In this document: piece by piece, positions 1 to 8,225 of the stretch
Layout: each line of letters begins with the position of its first letter
How positions within the stretch are numbered: the first letter of the stretch is position 1
Assembly: GCA_949499105.1 (NCBI GenBank)
Contig: CATEFX010000062.1
Location: forward strand, 1-64,000
Length of the DNA: 64,000 nt
Source of the DNA: Formosa sp. Hel1_33_131
GTDB taxonomy: Bacteria; Bacteroidota; Bacteroidia; Flavobacteriales; Flavobacteriaceae
Direction of reading: 5' to 3'
The notes under the pieces: model-generated
Told to the model about the DNA's origin: nothing
The model's database searches: none
Seen by the model: only the letters and a program-made list of their open reading frames with translations
Program-made: the position numbers and the translations under genes

Positions 1-35
1 AGGTCAATGACCTCTTTAAATACTTTTGGTATCAT
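1..35 (-). CDS. pnp: Polynucleotide phosphorylase, N-terminal fragment (partial)
   Basis: Only the first 11 codons lie in the window; the gene runs off the left edge. The fragment reads MIPKVFKEVID from an ATG, which resembles the conserved N-terminus of flavobacterial PNPase, the phosphorolytic 3'-5' exoribonuclease of mRNA turnover. It lies directly downstream of rpsO, the classic rpsO-pnp order. The strong terminator after rpsO suggests pnp also has its own transcription start in the A/C-rich leader. The call rests on a very short peptide plus context. Confidence 0.7.
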   Translation of the reverse strand, partial: MIPKVFKEVID

Positions 36-151
36 AATTTTTTGTTCTAATTAAACATTGGTGTTGTGTTGTTGTCGTTGTGTGGTGTGACCAATGAAAA
101 ACTCTAATTAGCTTCTTCTATTATTTATGAACTGTAAAAGTTTTAAAACTT
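36..151 (-). other. Leader region of pnp, CA-rich on the transcribed strand
   Basis: This gap between the rpsO terminator and pnp contains no gene. On the minus strand it carries a run of about 35 bases made almost only of A and C (roughly positions 60-93) just before the pnp start. Such a stretch would be largely unstructured RNA. In E. coli pnp mRNA is autoregulated through its 5' leader; whether that applies here is inference. I found no TAnnTTTG element in it. Confidence 0.4.
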
Positions 152-176
152 AAAAAAACCACGCATAAAGCGTGGT
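152..176 (-). terminator. Rho-independent terminator after rpsO
   Basis: A perfect 7-bp stem (ACCACGC / GCGTGGT) with a 5-base loop is followed on the minus strand by seven T residues. It begins nine bases after the rpsO stop codon and should end most rpsO transcripts before pnp. Confidence 0.9.
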
Positions 177-184
177 CTGTACTA

Positions 185-454
185 TTATTTTCTTAATCCT
201 AATTCTTTAACGATTGCACGATATCTTAAGATGTCTGACTTCATTAGATAATCTAACAATGAGCGACGTTTTCCAACGAGTTTAACTAACGAGCGTTCCG
301 TGTTGTAATCTTTACGATTTTGTTTTAAATGCTCAGTTAAATGGTTGATTCTTTCTGTGAATAAGGCAATTTGTCCTTCCGAAGATCCCGTGTCTTTGGC
401 ATCTTTTCCGTGTTTTTTAAAGAGTTTTTCTTTAGCTTCTTTTGTTAAATACAT
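185..454 (-). CDS. rpsO: 30S ribosomal protein S15
   Basis: An 89-residue S15 that binds the central domain of 16S rRNA early in assembly of the small subunit. The sequence shows the family core: DTGSSEGQIALFTERINHLT, then HLKQNRKDYNTERSL and GKRRSLLDYL, ending ELGLRK. The open frame extends 20 codons further upstream, but MYLTKEAKEKLFKKHGKD is the normal start of this family and gives the usual length, so the inner ATG was chosen. The gene is followed by a strong terminator and then pnp. Confidence 0.95.
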   Translation of the reverse strand: MYLTKEAKEKLFKKHGKDAKDTGSSEGQIALFTERINHLTEHLKQNRKDYNTERSLVKLVGKRRSLLDYLMKSDILRYRAIVKELGLRK

Positions 455-593
455 TCCAATATTATTTAAATAATTTTTATGCGATTGATTACGTCGTTCG
501 TAACCAGTTGGCAAATATAATGATTTTTAGGGATCTAATGGGTCTAGTTTTCTATTTTATTTTGAAGCAGAATCTGCCTAAATTTGAGAATTA

Positions 594-633
594 AGCACAA
601 AAAAAAGAGCTAAAAGGCTCTTTTTTTTGTGCT
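594..633 (-). terminator. Bidirectional-looking terminator after the small lipoprotein gene
   Basis: A long perfect inverted repeat: AGCAC, an A-run and GAGC, then a six-base loop, then GCTC, a T-run and GTGCT. The T-run is present on both strands, so it could stop transcription either way. It lies 14 bases past the stop of the minus-strand lipoprotein gene, and only that gene clearly uses it. It insulates rpsO from upstream transcription. Confidence 0.85.
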
Positions 634-647
634 GTCAAAGGTTGTTA

Positions 648-1175
648 TTACAATACATTAACGGTTACGGTAGTATCTAATGTAAGGACGATATCAAAGT
701 TTGCCGGAGTGCTATCCACAGTTCCAGATAAGGTCACTGTAATTAGTGTGGCTTCTTGTAATTCGTCAGCAATCGCATTTAATTGTGTAGTATCGCCAAC
801 AGAGTATATGGTACTATTGTTATCGGATTCCTCAAGGTTGATGTCGTTAAGGGTGATAGTAGTGTCTCCAAAACTCATAGTAGCTTCTGAGACTGTAGCC
901 CCTTCAGCTCCTATAAAGTTGTCGATTTTAAAGGTTAATGAGTTGATGTTAACATCTTTAATTAAGTCTAATTTTTCTTTAATTAGATCGTCCGATGCCA
1001 GATCGAAGGTTGCTACCTCGTTCAAAGTTTCAGGACTTCCTTCAGAGATACTAACATTAATCGTCGTCGTAAATCCTTGAGTGATGTCAAGGTCTGCTAA
1101 TTCTTCTAATTTGTCACACGAGATGACAGCTATCATTGTTAAAAGTAACACACTAATTTTTGAAATAATTTTCAT
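648..1175 (-). CDS. Small lipoprotein of unknown function
   Basis: A 175-residue protein with a clear lipoprotein signal: a basic start, a hydrophobic stretch and a lipobox VISC, with the lipidated cysteine at residue 20. The mature part is acidic, rich in Thr, Val, Asp and Ile, and looks like an all-beta domain with alternating hydrophobic strands; the tail is TLDTTVTVNVL. I recognise no family. It has its own terminator and no operon partner. The absence of basic residues after the Cys is compatible with the outer membrane or the cell surface, but the surface-export signal was not examined quantitatively. Confidence 0.8.
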   Translation of the reverse strand: MKIISKISVLLLTMIAVISCDKLEELADLDITQGFTTTINVSISEGSPETLNEVATFDLASDDLIKEKLDLIKDVNINSLTFKIDNFIGAEGATVSEATMSFGDTTITLNDINLEESDNNSTIYSVGDTTQLNAIADELQEATLITVTLSGTVDSTPANFDIVLTLDTTVTVNVL

Positions 1176-1251
1176 AGTATTTGTTTTATTGGTTAATTTA
1201 TTTAAAGTTAGAAACCAAAAGTTTTGAATTTAAATGGTTTCATATTTAGGA

Positions 1252-2109
1252 TTAGTTTCTTAATGGTTCGTTTTTGATGAGATCAAGGTACAAATTTATT
1301 TTATTTTTTAGTTCACTACGATGTGTTATAAAATCTAAAAAACCATGCTCTTTCACGAATTCAGCCGTTTGAAACCCTTCCGGTAATTCTTTACCGGTCG
1401 TATCTCTAACCACTCGAGGCCCTGCAAATCCAATCAGTGCTCCAGGTTCGCTAATATTGATATCTCCTAACATTGCAAATGAAGCCGTCGTACCACCAGT
1501 TGTGGGGTCTGTACAGAGCGAGATGTAAGGAATTCCAGCGTCTGCTAATTGCGCTAACTTCACTGAAGTTTTGGCGAGTTGCATTAACGACAAGGCTGCT
1601 TCCATCATTCGTGCACCACCAGATTTAGAGATGATCATGAACGGGGTGTTGTTTTCAATGGCATAATCGGCAGCACGCGCAATTTTTTCTCCAACAACAG
1701 AACCCATAGAGCCCCCAATAAAACTGAAGTCCATACAGGCGATGACAAGATCCTTTCCTTTGGATTTTCCAACAGCAGTTCGTACGGCATCTTTTAAATT
1801 TGTTTTGGATTGCGCAGCCTTCAAACGATCGGTGTAAGCTTTGTTGTCCACAAATTTTAAAGGGTCCTTGGAAGTGATGTTTGGATGTAGCTCTTTGTAT
1901 AAATTGTCATCAAAAAGCATTTTAAAGTATTCATCGCTGCCCACACGAACATGATAGCCATCTTCAGGACTTACGTAGTAATTCCTTTCGAGTTCCTCTG
2001 TTTCTACAACCTTTCCTGTAGGAGATTTGTACCAAAGTCCTTTAGGAGTGTCGCGTTTCGCCTCTGTAGGTGTTTGTATTCCTTTGTCTTTTCTTTTGAA
2101 CCAAGCCAT
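1252..2109 (-). CDS. accD: Acetyl-CoA carboxylase carboxyltransferase subunit beta, zinc ligands absent
   Basis: The beta half of the carboxyltransferase that moves CO2 from carboxybiotin to acetyl-CoA, the first step of fatty acid synthesis. The crotonase-fold core is intact: [34 protein letters not shown] and [17 protein letters not shown]. The N-terminal zinc ribbon that E. coli AccD carries keeps its framing ([10 protein letters not shown], then [12 protein letters not shown]), but all four cysteines are replaced, and the first Cys in the protein is at about residue 125. I recall the same in other flavobacterial AccD proteins. At 285 residues it is slightly short. It follows fbaA by 48 bases and is probably co-transcribed with it. 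Confidence 0.94.
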   Translation of the reverse strand: MAWFKRKDKGIQTPTEAKRDTPKGLWYKSPTGKVVETEELERNYYVSPEDGYHVRVGSDEYFKMLFDDNLYKELHPNITSKDPLKFVDNKAYTDRLKAAQSKTNLKDAVRTAVGKSKGKDLVIACMDFSFIGGSMGSVVGEKIARAADYAIENNTPFMIISKSGGARMMEAALSLMQLAKTSVKLAQLADAGIPYISLCTDPTTGGTTASFAMLGDINISEPGALIGFAGPRVVRDTTGKELPEGFQTAEFVKEHGFLDFITHRSELKNKINLYLDLIKNEPLRN

Positions 2110-2157
2110 GTAATAAGTGTCTAAAAGGTAAAATTAAAGTACAAATCTACACAAATT

Positions 2158-3225
2158 TTATAATGTATCGACATTATTTAAATCTTCAAATGCTTTTTTA
2201 AGTCTTGAGATGAATGCTTTTTCACCTTCACGTAACCAACGTCTTGGATCATAGTATTTTTTGTTAGGAACATCTGATCCGTCAGGATTGCCAATTTGAG
2301 CGGCTAAATACGCTTCATTGGTTTTAAAATCATCACGAATTCCAGTCATAAAGGCATATTGCATATCTGTATCGATATTCATTTTGATCACTCCGTAAGA
2401 AATTCCTTCTCTAATTTCTTCTACTGTTGAACCCGATCCACCATGAAATACAAAATCAATATGGTTTTCAGAAACAGTGTATTTTTTAGTGACAAATTCT
2501 TGAGAATTCTTAAGAATTTTCGGCGTCAATTTAACGTTACCCGGTTTGTAAACGCCATGAACATTTCCAAAAGCAGCTGCAATTGTAAACTGATCACTTA
2601 CTTTACTAAGCTCTTCATAAGCATAAGCAACCTCTTCAGGTTGCGTGTATAATTTTGAAACATCAACATCACTATTGTCAACACCATCTTCTTCACCACC
2701 AGTGATCCCTAATTCAATTTCTAGCGTCATTCCCATTTTGGACATGCGTTCTAAATAGGTTTTACAAATAGCGATATTTTCTTCAATAGGCTCTTCAGAT
2801 AAATCAATCATGTGAGAGCTATATAACGACTTTCCAGTTTGAGCAAAATGAACCTCACTTGCGTCTAACAATCCGTCAATCCAAGGTAATAATTTTTTTG
2901 AACAGTGATCGGTGTGTAAAATCACAGGCACGCCATAAGCCAACGCCATTTCGTGAATGTGTTTTGCCCCTGCGATAGACCCTGCAATTGCTGCTTTTTG
3001 ACCCTCGTTAGAAAGTCCTTTTCCTGCATTAAATTGTCCGCCTCCATTTGAAAACTGAATAATTACTGGAGCATTTAATTCCTTAGCAGTCTCAAGCACT
3101 CCGTTTATTGTGTTTGAGCCAATGACATTCACCGCTGGAAGGGCGAATCCTTTTTCTTTAGCAAGTTTGAAAATTTCTTGAACTTCACGTCCTGTAGCAA
3201 CGCCTGGTTTGATGTTATGACTCAT
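2158..3225 (-). CDS. fbaA: Class II fructose-bisphosphate aldolase
   Basis: Zinc-dependent aldolase that splits and forms fructose 1,6-bisphosphate in glycolysis and gluconeogenesis. The 355-residue length fits the FbaA (class IIa) type. Visible motifs are the zinc site VPVILHTDHCSKKLLPWIDG, the acidic segment LEIELGITGGEEDGVDNSD, the second zinc His in AAFGNVHGVYKPG, the glycine loop FHGGSGST and the phosphate-binding KMNIDTDMQYA. The start ATG gives MSHNIKPGVATG, normal for the family. accD follows closely, so carbon flow into glycolysis and lipid synthesis may share one transcript. Confidence 0.95.
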   Translation of the reverse strand: MSHNIKPGVATGREVQEIFKLAKEKGFALPAVNVIGSNTINGVLETAKELNAPVIIQFSNGGGQFNAGKGLSNEGQKAAIAGSIAGAKHIHEMALAYGVPVILHTDHCSKKLLPWIDGLLDASEVHFAQTGKSLYSSHMIDLSEEPIEENIAICKTYLERMSKMGMTLEIELGITGGEEDGVDNSDVDVSKLYTQPEEVAYAYEELSKVSDQFTIAAAFGNVHGVYKPGNVKLTPKILKNSQEFVTKKYTVSENHIDFVFHGGSGSTVEEIREGISYGVIKMNIDTDMQYAFMTGIRDDFKTNEAYLAAQIGNPDGSDVPNKKYYDPRRWLREGEKAFISRLKKAFEDLNNVDTL

Positions 3226-3338
3226 TTTGTTGGTTTTTATAATCGCTGTAAAAGTAATGATTATATATAATTTTGGACCCTAAATCGGTCGTGATTAATG
3301 GATTATTATACGAAAACGATATCGTTATTGCGAACTCT
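3226..3338. other. Gap between fbaA and tamL with a 12-bp palindrome
   Basis: No gene is seen in this gap. It contains the perfect palindrome AACGATATCGTT at 3315-3326, just past the tamL stop, and A/T-rich sequence before fbaA. No T-run follows the palindrome and no TAnnTTTG element was found, so I cannot assign it a role. Confidence 0.3.
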
Positions 3339-5894
3339 CTAAAATGGATAATTAATTCCAATATTGTAAACGGCATTACTAAAATTGAAATCATTTAACC
3401 AACGATTTTGATCTCCATAGGCGGGATCATAGGCTTTAAACCCTGTATCTAATCTAAATATGAAATAATCAAAATCGTAGCGCAATCCTAGACCAGCTCC
3501 AATCGCAATATCTTCAAACGATTGAAATCGATCAAAAGTGGCCCTTTTGTCGGTCACATCATCTAGTGCATTCCAAATATTCCCAGCATCCACAAAGAAG
3601 GCGCCATTAAGATTTCCAAATAAATTATAACGATGTTCTATGCTGAATGCAATTTTCAGATTCGCTTCGTTAAATTCATTATTATTCCCCGAACTTCCAG
3701 GTCCTAAATCATAAGCGGTCCAGGCTCTGTTGTCATTGGAACCGCCTGCAAAAAAACTTTTAGAGAACGGAATGCTTGATGCATTACCCACTGGAATTGC
3801 AATTCCAAAAAAACTTCGCAATGCAAGCACATTACTCCGGCCTAAATCCCAAAGTCTAATGTGATCAATTTCAGTCTTAATATATTGAGAAAACGGAACA
3901 CCATTGACTTCAAAAGCATTTTCAGAATTGCTTTTTAAATTTAATAACTTAGATGCACTGTAGAGTAGGTTTCCTGCAAGTTCCAACTTAAATCTAAATA
4001 TTGAAAAATCGCTATCCAAAGAATTTTCGCGACTATTTCTTAAGTAATTAAAGTTGCTAGCCAAAATAAAGTTATCTTGAATTAATCTGTTTTTACGTTC
4101 TTTGATATTTCTAACGGTCTGATAATCATTTGGATTTGAGCTTTGAAATAAATCATCGGTCGTTACCAAGTTTATGAAATCATCAGCTCTAGACACGATA
4201 AGTTCTGTTTGCCCATTGCTAGTGGTGTTTAGGTATTCTGTTGGAGTCTCGTAGCTTTGAGTCGCTATGTTGTCTAAACGATTGAACGAGTTTTGATACA
4301 CACTGAAAAAATTGTTTGGATTCAAATTTCTTACATACTGCATGTTTACCAAATCCAATGTATTGGTTACTTTTTCGGAAGGTAACCAGCGGTATCCAAA
4401 GGTCCCATTGATAGTTTGTTTGTCTAACCCAATATTTGTTTGACCTGTAAACCCAGTACTAATTTGCGTACTAGGCGACATGTATTTGGGGATGATTTTT
4501 TTGGTGTTAAATGGGAAAAACAAACGAGGGAGATTCAGCTTTATATCGGCTCCTAATTCATTAATATCAAAAAATTTAGCATCGGTTTTCGCTCCGTCTT
4601 TTGAGGCTCCAATAGCGCCTAAAACAGAAACTTGAAGCGTTTCAGCGCCTTTAAAAATATTTCTAATTACAACACCACTACTAAAAGAAACGCCCACCTT
4701 TTGAATGTTGCTTTGAGATAAATTCACATCAAACCCTAAGCCATATTTTTTCTTTGGAGTCAAGTAAATATTAGCGGTTAGTGTCGTGTCGGCAACGTTT
4801 TCAATAAATTCAATATTAGGATATTTAAATGTTTTTAATTCATTCAAATAGCGGTACGTTCGACTGCGGTCGATATCTCTAAAAATAGATCCTTTTGAAA
4901 TAAGTACCGCTTTGGTTAACGCCTTTGGTAAATAATTCATATCGTTATAACTGTAGAGGTTATAATTGTCATAGGATATGGAGTCTTGAACACTTTTTGA
5001 GCGGTTTTCAAACGTTGCATCCGTATAGATATTGACGTCTTTGATGCGGAAAATTTTAAATGGAACCCGTGTTATTGAATCTTCATTTCTGATAATTCTG
5101 TTTTGAATTTGAACCGATACGTTTACGTTTTTTTGGGTCCCAATAGTATCGTTTTCGAATCGAATATAATCTTGAGAAAAATGAAAGACTCCCGAATTCC
5201 TAAAAGCATTGGTGAGTCGGGATCGCTCTTTTTCAAAATTTGAAGTCTTAAATTGTGTTCCTTTAATTAGATGTGAACTAATGGCTAGCTTGTTGTAGAG
5301 TGTATCAATTATTGGACTGTCAATACGACTCGAAATACTATCTAAATGATACGCATCTCCAGTGGTAATTTTGTAGTCAACCTTCGCCTTTTTTTCAGAA
5401 AGAACTTCAACGTCATAGTCAATAGTTCGATCAAACCATCCGTTGGAAAAATAGTAGCGCTCTAGGTTTTTTTTTGTTTTTTTTATTTTCATCGAATCCA
5501 ACACCACAGGAGCTTCGCCGATTTTTTTGAGCCAGCTATTAAACCCTAATGCTGAGTTTTTTAATTGATTGAGTTGTTTCTCTGATAATTTTGAAATTAA
5601 ACGTTGTTTTCGTTTGGGGTTCTTTTTTAACCAAGCTTCAAAAATAGAATCTCTGTTTGGGCGTGCTAAATTATATAAATGTAAGCCAATTGGATAGCCT
5701 GCTAAAGCTGTATTTGTTTTTTGAAATGATAAATTTGTAAGTAATTCAGAACCCTTCATCTCCCCGTTGATGTAAAAGTTATTTTCTTTTAATAGATGAT
5801 CTGTAGACGCAACTCGTTTTACCATATCACAGCCTGTGAATATATGGGTTATTAGAACTAATAAAATTATTTTTGTTAGTGTTTGTCTCAACAA
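3339..5894 (-). CDS. tamL: TamL-type BamA-family outer membrane lipoprotein
   Basis: An 851-residue Omp85-family protein. It begins with a lipoprotein signal (IFTGC, Cys at residue 22), continues with POTRA-like repeats in the first 400 residues, and ends in a C-terminal beta-barrel (KKKYGLGFDVNLSQS through AGLGLRYDFDYFIFRLDTG, ending in YNIGINYPF with a terminal Phe). A lipid-anchored Omp85 protein of this layout is the Bacteroidota TamL, thought to work with TamB in outer membrane assembly. TamB is not in the window. The only in-frame starts are two adjacent TTG codons directly after a stop; no ATG is available. A TACTTTTG promoter element lies upstream. BamA itself would normally lack the lipobox. 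Confidence 0.82.
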   Translation of the reverse strand: MLRQTLTKIILLVLITHIFTGCDMVKRVASTDHLLKENNFYINGEMKGSELLTNLSFQKTNTALAGYPIGLHLYNLARPNRDSIFEAWLKKNPKRKQRLISKLSEKQLNQLKNSALGFNSWLKKIGEAPVVLDSMKIKKTKKNLERYYFSNGWFDRTIDYDVEVLSEKKAKVDYKITTGDAYHLDSISSRIDSPIIDTLYNKLAISSHLIKGTQFKTSNFEKERSRLTNAFRNSGVFHFSQDYIRFENDTIGTQKNVNVSVQIQNRIIRNEDSITRVPFKIFRIKDVNIYTDATFENRSKSVQDSISYDNYNLYSYNDMNYLPKALTKAVLISKGSIFRDIDRSRTYRYLNELKTFKYPNIEFIENVADTTLTANIYLTPKKKYGLGFDVNLSQSNIQKVGVSFSSGVVIRNIFKGAETLQVSVLGAIGASKDGAKTDAKFFDINELGADIKLNLPRLFFPFNTKKIIPKYMSPSTQISTGFTGQTNIGLDKQTINGTFGYRWLPSEKVTNTLDLVNMQYVRNLNPNNFFSVYQNSFNRLDNIATQSYETPTEYLNTTSNGQTELIVSRADDFINLVTTDDLFQSSNPNDYQTVRNIKERKNRLIQDNFILASNFNYLRNSRENSLDSDFSIFRFKLELAGNLLYSASKLLNLKSNSENAFEVNGVPFSQYIKTEIDHIRLWDLGRSNVLALRSFFGIAIPVGNASSIPFSKSFFAGGSNDNRAWTAYDLGPGSSGNNNEFNEANLKIAFSIEHRYNLFGNLNGAFFVDAGNIWNALDDVTDKRATFDRFQSFEDIAIGAGLGLRYDFDYFIFRLDTGFKAYDPAYGDQNRWLNDFNFSNAVYNIGINYPF

Positions 5895-5937
5895 TCAATA
5901 AATAAAATTTAGATTTACATTCTAAATTATTAATAAT

Positions 5938-5945
5938 CAAAAGTA
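5938..5945 (-). promoter_or_regulatory. Promoter -7 element for tamL
   Basis: TACTTTTG on the minus strand fits the Bacteroidetes TAnnTTTG element. It lies 44 bases before the TTG start in the short divergent gap shared with the methyltransferase gene. No clear -33 element was seen. Confidence 0.5.
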
Positions 5946-5955
5946 CATTTTTTAG

Positions 5956-6687
5956 ATGTTAACTAAAAACCAAATAAAGTTAATCACGAGTCTTAAGCAA
6001 AAAAAGTTTAGACAGCAGCACCAGTTGTTTGTGGTAGAAGGGGTCAAAGTCGTACAAGAGTTTTTAAACTCTGACTATGAATTAGTTGAAATTTTCGCAG
6101 TAGATAACCGATATGTGTCCCATAATCAAAAATTTACAGAAGTCAGTTCAAAAGAACTTTCAAAAATTAGTGGATTTAGTTCTCCCAACAATGTGTTGGC
6201 CACGTTTAAAATTCCAGCACAAAAACCAATTCATTGGTCTGGTCTTGTCGTGGCCCTTGATGATGTAAATGACCCGGGAAATCTAGGGACTATTATTCGT
6301 TTATGCGATTGGTTTGGTATTCAAGATTTGGTGTGTAGCGAAGCCACGGTAGACTGCTACAATCCAAAAGTTGTGCAATCCGGTATGGGGTCCCATTCGC
6401 GTGTGAATATCAGTTATGCAGACCTTAAAGAGGCGTTGCTTTCAGCTCCTAATTGCATGGGAGCTTTTATGGATGGTTCCTCTATATACAAGGAAAAATT
6501 GCCAACTTCCGGAGTTCTTGTTCTTGGAAACGAAGCTAACGGAATTTCTCAAGAGCTTGAGGCTTTAGTTACAAAACGACTTTCGATACCAAGATTTGGA
6601 AAACTTAAGCAGACAGAAAGCTTAAACGTAGCCAATGCAACGGCGATTATTCTGAGTGAGTTTAAGAGAAACCTTATTGAAACGTAA
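5956..6687 (+). CDS. TrmH/SpoU-family RNA 2'-O-methyltransferase
   Basis: A 243-residue SPOUT methyltransferase of the TrmH/RlmB type, which 2'-O-methylates ribose in tRNA or rRNA using SAM. An N-terminal substrate-binding domain (QKKFRQQHQLFVVEGVKVV) precedes the knotted catalytic domain with motif 1 (DDVNDPGNLGTIIRLCDWFG), motif 2 (VLVLGNEANGIS) and motif 3 (SLNVANATAIILSEF). The target nucleotide cannot be read from the sequence. The gene is divergent from tamL and its last 14 bases overlap the end of porT on the other strand. Confidence 0.88.
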   Translation: MLTKNQIKLITSLKQKKFRQQHQLFVVEGVKVVQEFLNSDYELVEIFAVDNRYVSHNQKFTEVSSKELSKISGFSSPNNVLATFKIPAQKPIHWSGLVVALDDVNDPGNLGTIIRLCDWFGIQDLVCSEATVDCYNPKVVQSGMGSHSRVNISYADLKEALLSAPNCMGAFMDGSSIYKEKLPTSGVLVLGNEANGISQELEALVTKRLSIPRFGKLKQTESLNVANATAIILSEFKRNLIET

Positions 6688-7387
6688 AATTGATAAACAA
6701 GCCTCTTGTTTGCATTTGGGAAATATTACTTGTCCAAGGGCTGTTTGGGTCGATGTCTTTTACTAATTCATCTTTCATAGAAAATACACCTCGAATTGAA
6801 GGAGTGAATTTGAACCATTCTAAAAAAAGATCAATTCCAATCCCGAGTTCATAATACAAATTATTTTTTTTAAGTCGAAAAATTCGATTGCTATTGTCGT
6901 CGGGGTTGTCTTGTTGGCTCGATAGGTTTAAGGCAGTTGAAATCCCGCCAACAATAAATGGTTTAATATTATTGAGTCGCTTTGTAGATAACTTGATTAG
7001 TAAGGGAATATGAATAAAAGTCGAACGAATTTCACGCGTCAGATCTTTATCCTCAAAGCCAATTCCATTAAAATAACTAGAGTCATAGTTTAAAATCCGA
7101 CTCGAAATCACCAAGCCTGGCTCTAAACGAATATCAATGTAGTCGTTTATTCGTAAGTTCCCCAAAAGACCGACATTAAACCCAGTAGATGTCGTCACTT
7201 GAATGTCTTTATGGTCTTGAAAGTAGTCTAAATTAAAATCGTAGGAATTAAACCCAAGGTAATATCCATATGAAATCGTCTTTTTATCAAAGTTTTCATT
7301 GTTTATCACCTTTTCTTTACTGAACCATTGCGCTTCAGTAAACTGAACGGTCATTAAAGTCAATAGGATTAATAAAACGTACTTCAT
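6674..7387 (-). CDS. porT: PorT/SprT-like type IX secretion system protein
   Basis: A 237-residue secreted or outer membrane protein with a cleavable signal peptide (MKYVLLILLTLMTVQFTEAQ) and an outer-membrane beta-barrel pattern: YGYYLGFNSYDFNLDY, GFNVGLLGNLRINDYIDIR, KPFIVGGISTALNL, ELGIGIDLFLEWFKFTPSIR, and a terminal Phe-x pattern (GLFINFTFQ). PorT (SprT in gliding flavobacteria) is needed for T9SS secretion and typically lies just after ubiE, as here with a 5-base gap. The ubiE neighbour is the main reason for choosing PorT over a generic beta-barrel protein. Its 3' end overlaps the convergent methyltransferase gene by 14 bases. Confidence 0.8.
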   Translation of the reverse strand: MKYVLLILLTLMTVQFTEAQWFSKEKVINNENFDKKTISYGYYLGFNSYDFNLDYFQDHKDIQVTTSTGFNVGLLGNLRINDYIDIRLEPGLVISSRILNYDSSYFNGIGFEDKDLTREIRSTFIHIPLLIKLSTKRLNNIKPFIVGGISTALNLSSQQDNPDDNSNRIFRLKKNNLYYELGIGIDLFLEWFKFTPSIRGVFSMKDELVKDIDPNSPWTSNISQMQTRGLFINFTFQ

Positions 7388-7392
7388 TGGTG

Positions 7393-8121
7393 TTATTTTG
7401 TAGCAGTATATATAGTGGCCACTCCAAATGTTTGTGGGAAGGCTTTTGAAGAAGTAAACCCTGTTTTATCCAAAATATTGTTGAAAGCATTTCCATAAGG
7501 GAATTTTGAAGCTGATTCACTTAAATAACTGTAAGCGACTTTATCTTTAGAGAATAGTTTTCCAACAAGCGGAAGGACCATTTTATTATGCAGATAATAC
7601 CCTTGTTTGAAAGGGAATTTCGTTGGAACTGACGTTTCTAAAACCACAAATATTCCGCCAGGCTTTAAAACTCTTAGAATTTCCGCTAAGCCAACTTCCA
7701 GGTTTTCAAAATTTCGAACTCCAAAGGCCACTGTAATAGCATCAAATGTGTCAGCATCAAAAGGAAGGTTTTCAGAATCTCCAACCACCATGTCTATGGT
7801 TTTATGAAGTTGTTTTTTCAATATTTTTTTACGACCGACTTCTAGCATGCCTTCACTAATATCCAACCCTATAATTTGGGTCGCTTTTGTTCGGGTTAAA
7901 TTAATGGCTAAATCGCCAGTACCCGTCGCAATGTCAAGAATGTTTTCTGGATTTTTTTCCGCTACAATTTGTACAACTTTGTTGCGCCATTTGATGTCAA
8001 TTCCAAAAGAGATGACCCGATTTAAATCATCATATTCATTTGAAATGGTATCAAACATTTGAGCGATTTGTTGTTTTTTACCAAGTTCGCTATTTTTATA
8101 AGGCGTTATTTTTTCAGACAT
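7393..8121 (-). CDS. ubiE: Demethylmenaquinone methyltransferase
   Basis: A SAM-dependent C-methyltransferase that makes menaquinone from demethylmenaquinone. At 242 residues it has the normal length. Motifs are the N-terminal IAQMFDTISNEYDDLNRVIS, the SAM-binding ILDIATGTGDLAINL, GDSENLPFDADTFDAITVAF and LRVLKPGGIFVVLE. Flavobacteria use menaquinone only, so the menaquinone reaction is the relevant one (menG is a synonym). The product quinone is the electron acceptor of the NQR complex encoded 10 kb downstream. porT follows after 5 bases. Confidence 0.93.
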   Translation of the reverse strand: MSEKITPYKNSELGKKQQIAQMFDTISNEYDDLNRVISFGIDIKWRNKVVQIVAEKNPENILDIATGTGDLAINLTRTKATQIIGLDISEGMLEVGRKKILKKQLHKTIDMVVGDSENLPFDADTFDAITVAFGVRNFENLEVGLAEILRVLKPGGIFVVLETSVPTKFPFKQGYYLHNKMVLPLVGKLFSKDKVAYSYLSESASKFPYGNAFNNILDKTGFTSSKAFPQTFGVATIYTATK

Positions 8122-8194
8122 ATGTAGTGAGACCTATTCATTAATATTTCAATGCAAAGAAATACAATTCGTAATCAAATCCCTAAAAATAACG

Positions 8195-8202
8195 TATATT
8201 TG
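8195..8202 (+). promoter_or_regulatory. Promoter -7 element for trkA-trkH
   Basis: TATATTTG matches the Bacteroidetes TAnnTTTG element exactly. Its last base is 24 bases before the trkA ATG, which predicts a leader of roughly 18 nt. Confidence 0.7.
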
Positions 8203-8225
8203 CGCATCTTTTTAATTGATAATTA

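Noticed and set aside
455-514. 20-codon N-terminal extension of rpsO
   Set aside because: S15 in this group starts MYLTKE and is 89 residues; the extension is leader sequence read in frame.
3315-3326. AACGATATCGTT as a regulator operator
   Set aside because: Perfect palindrome but single, at the 3' side of tamL, and not near a promoter that I can see; noted only as part of the gap.
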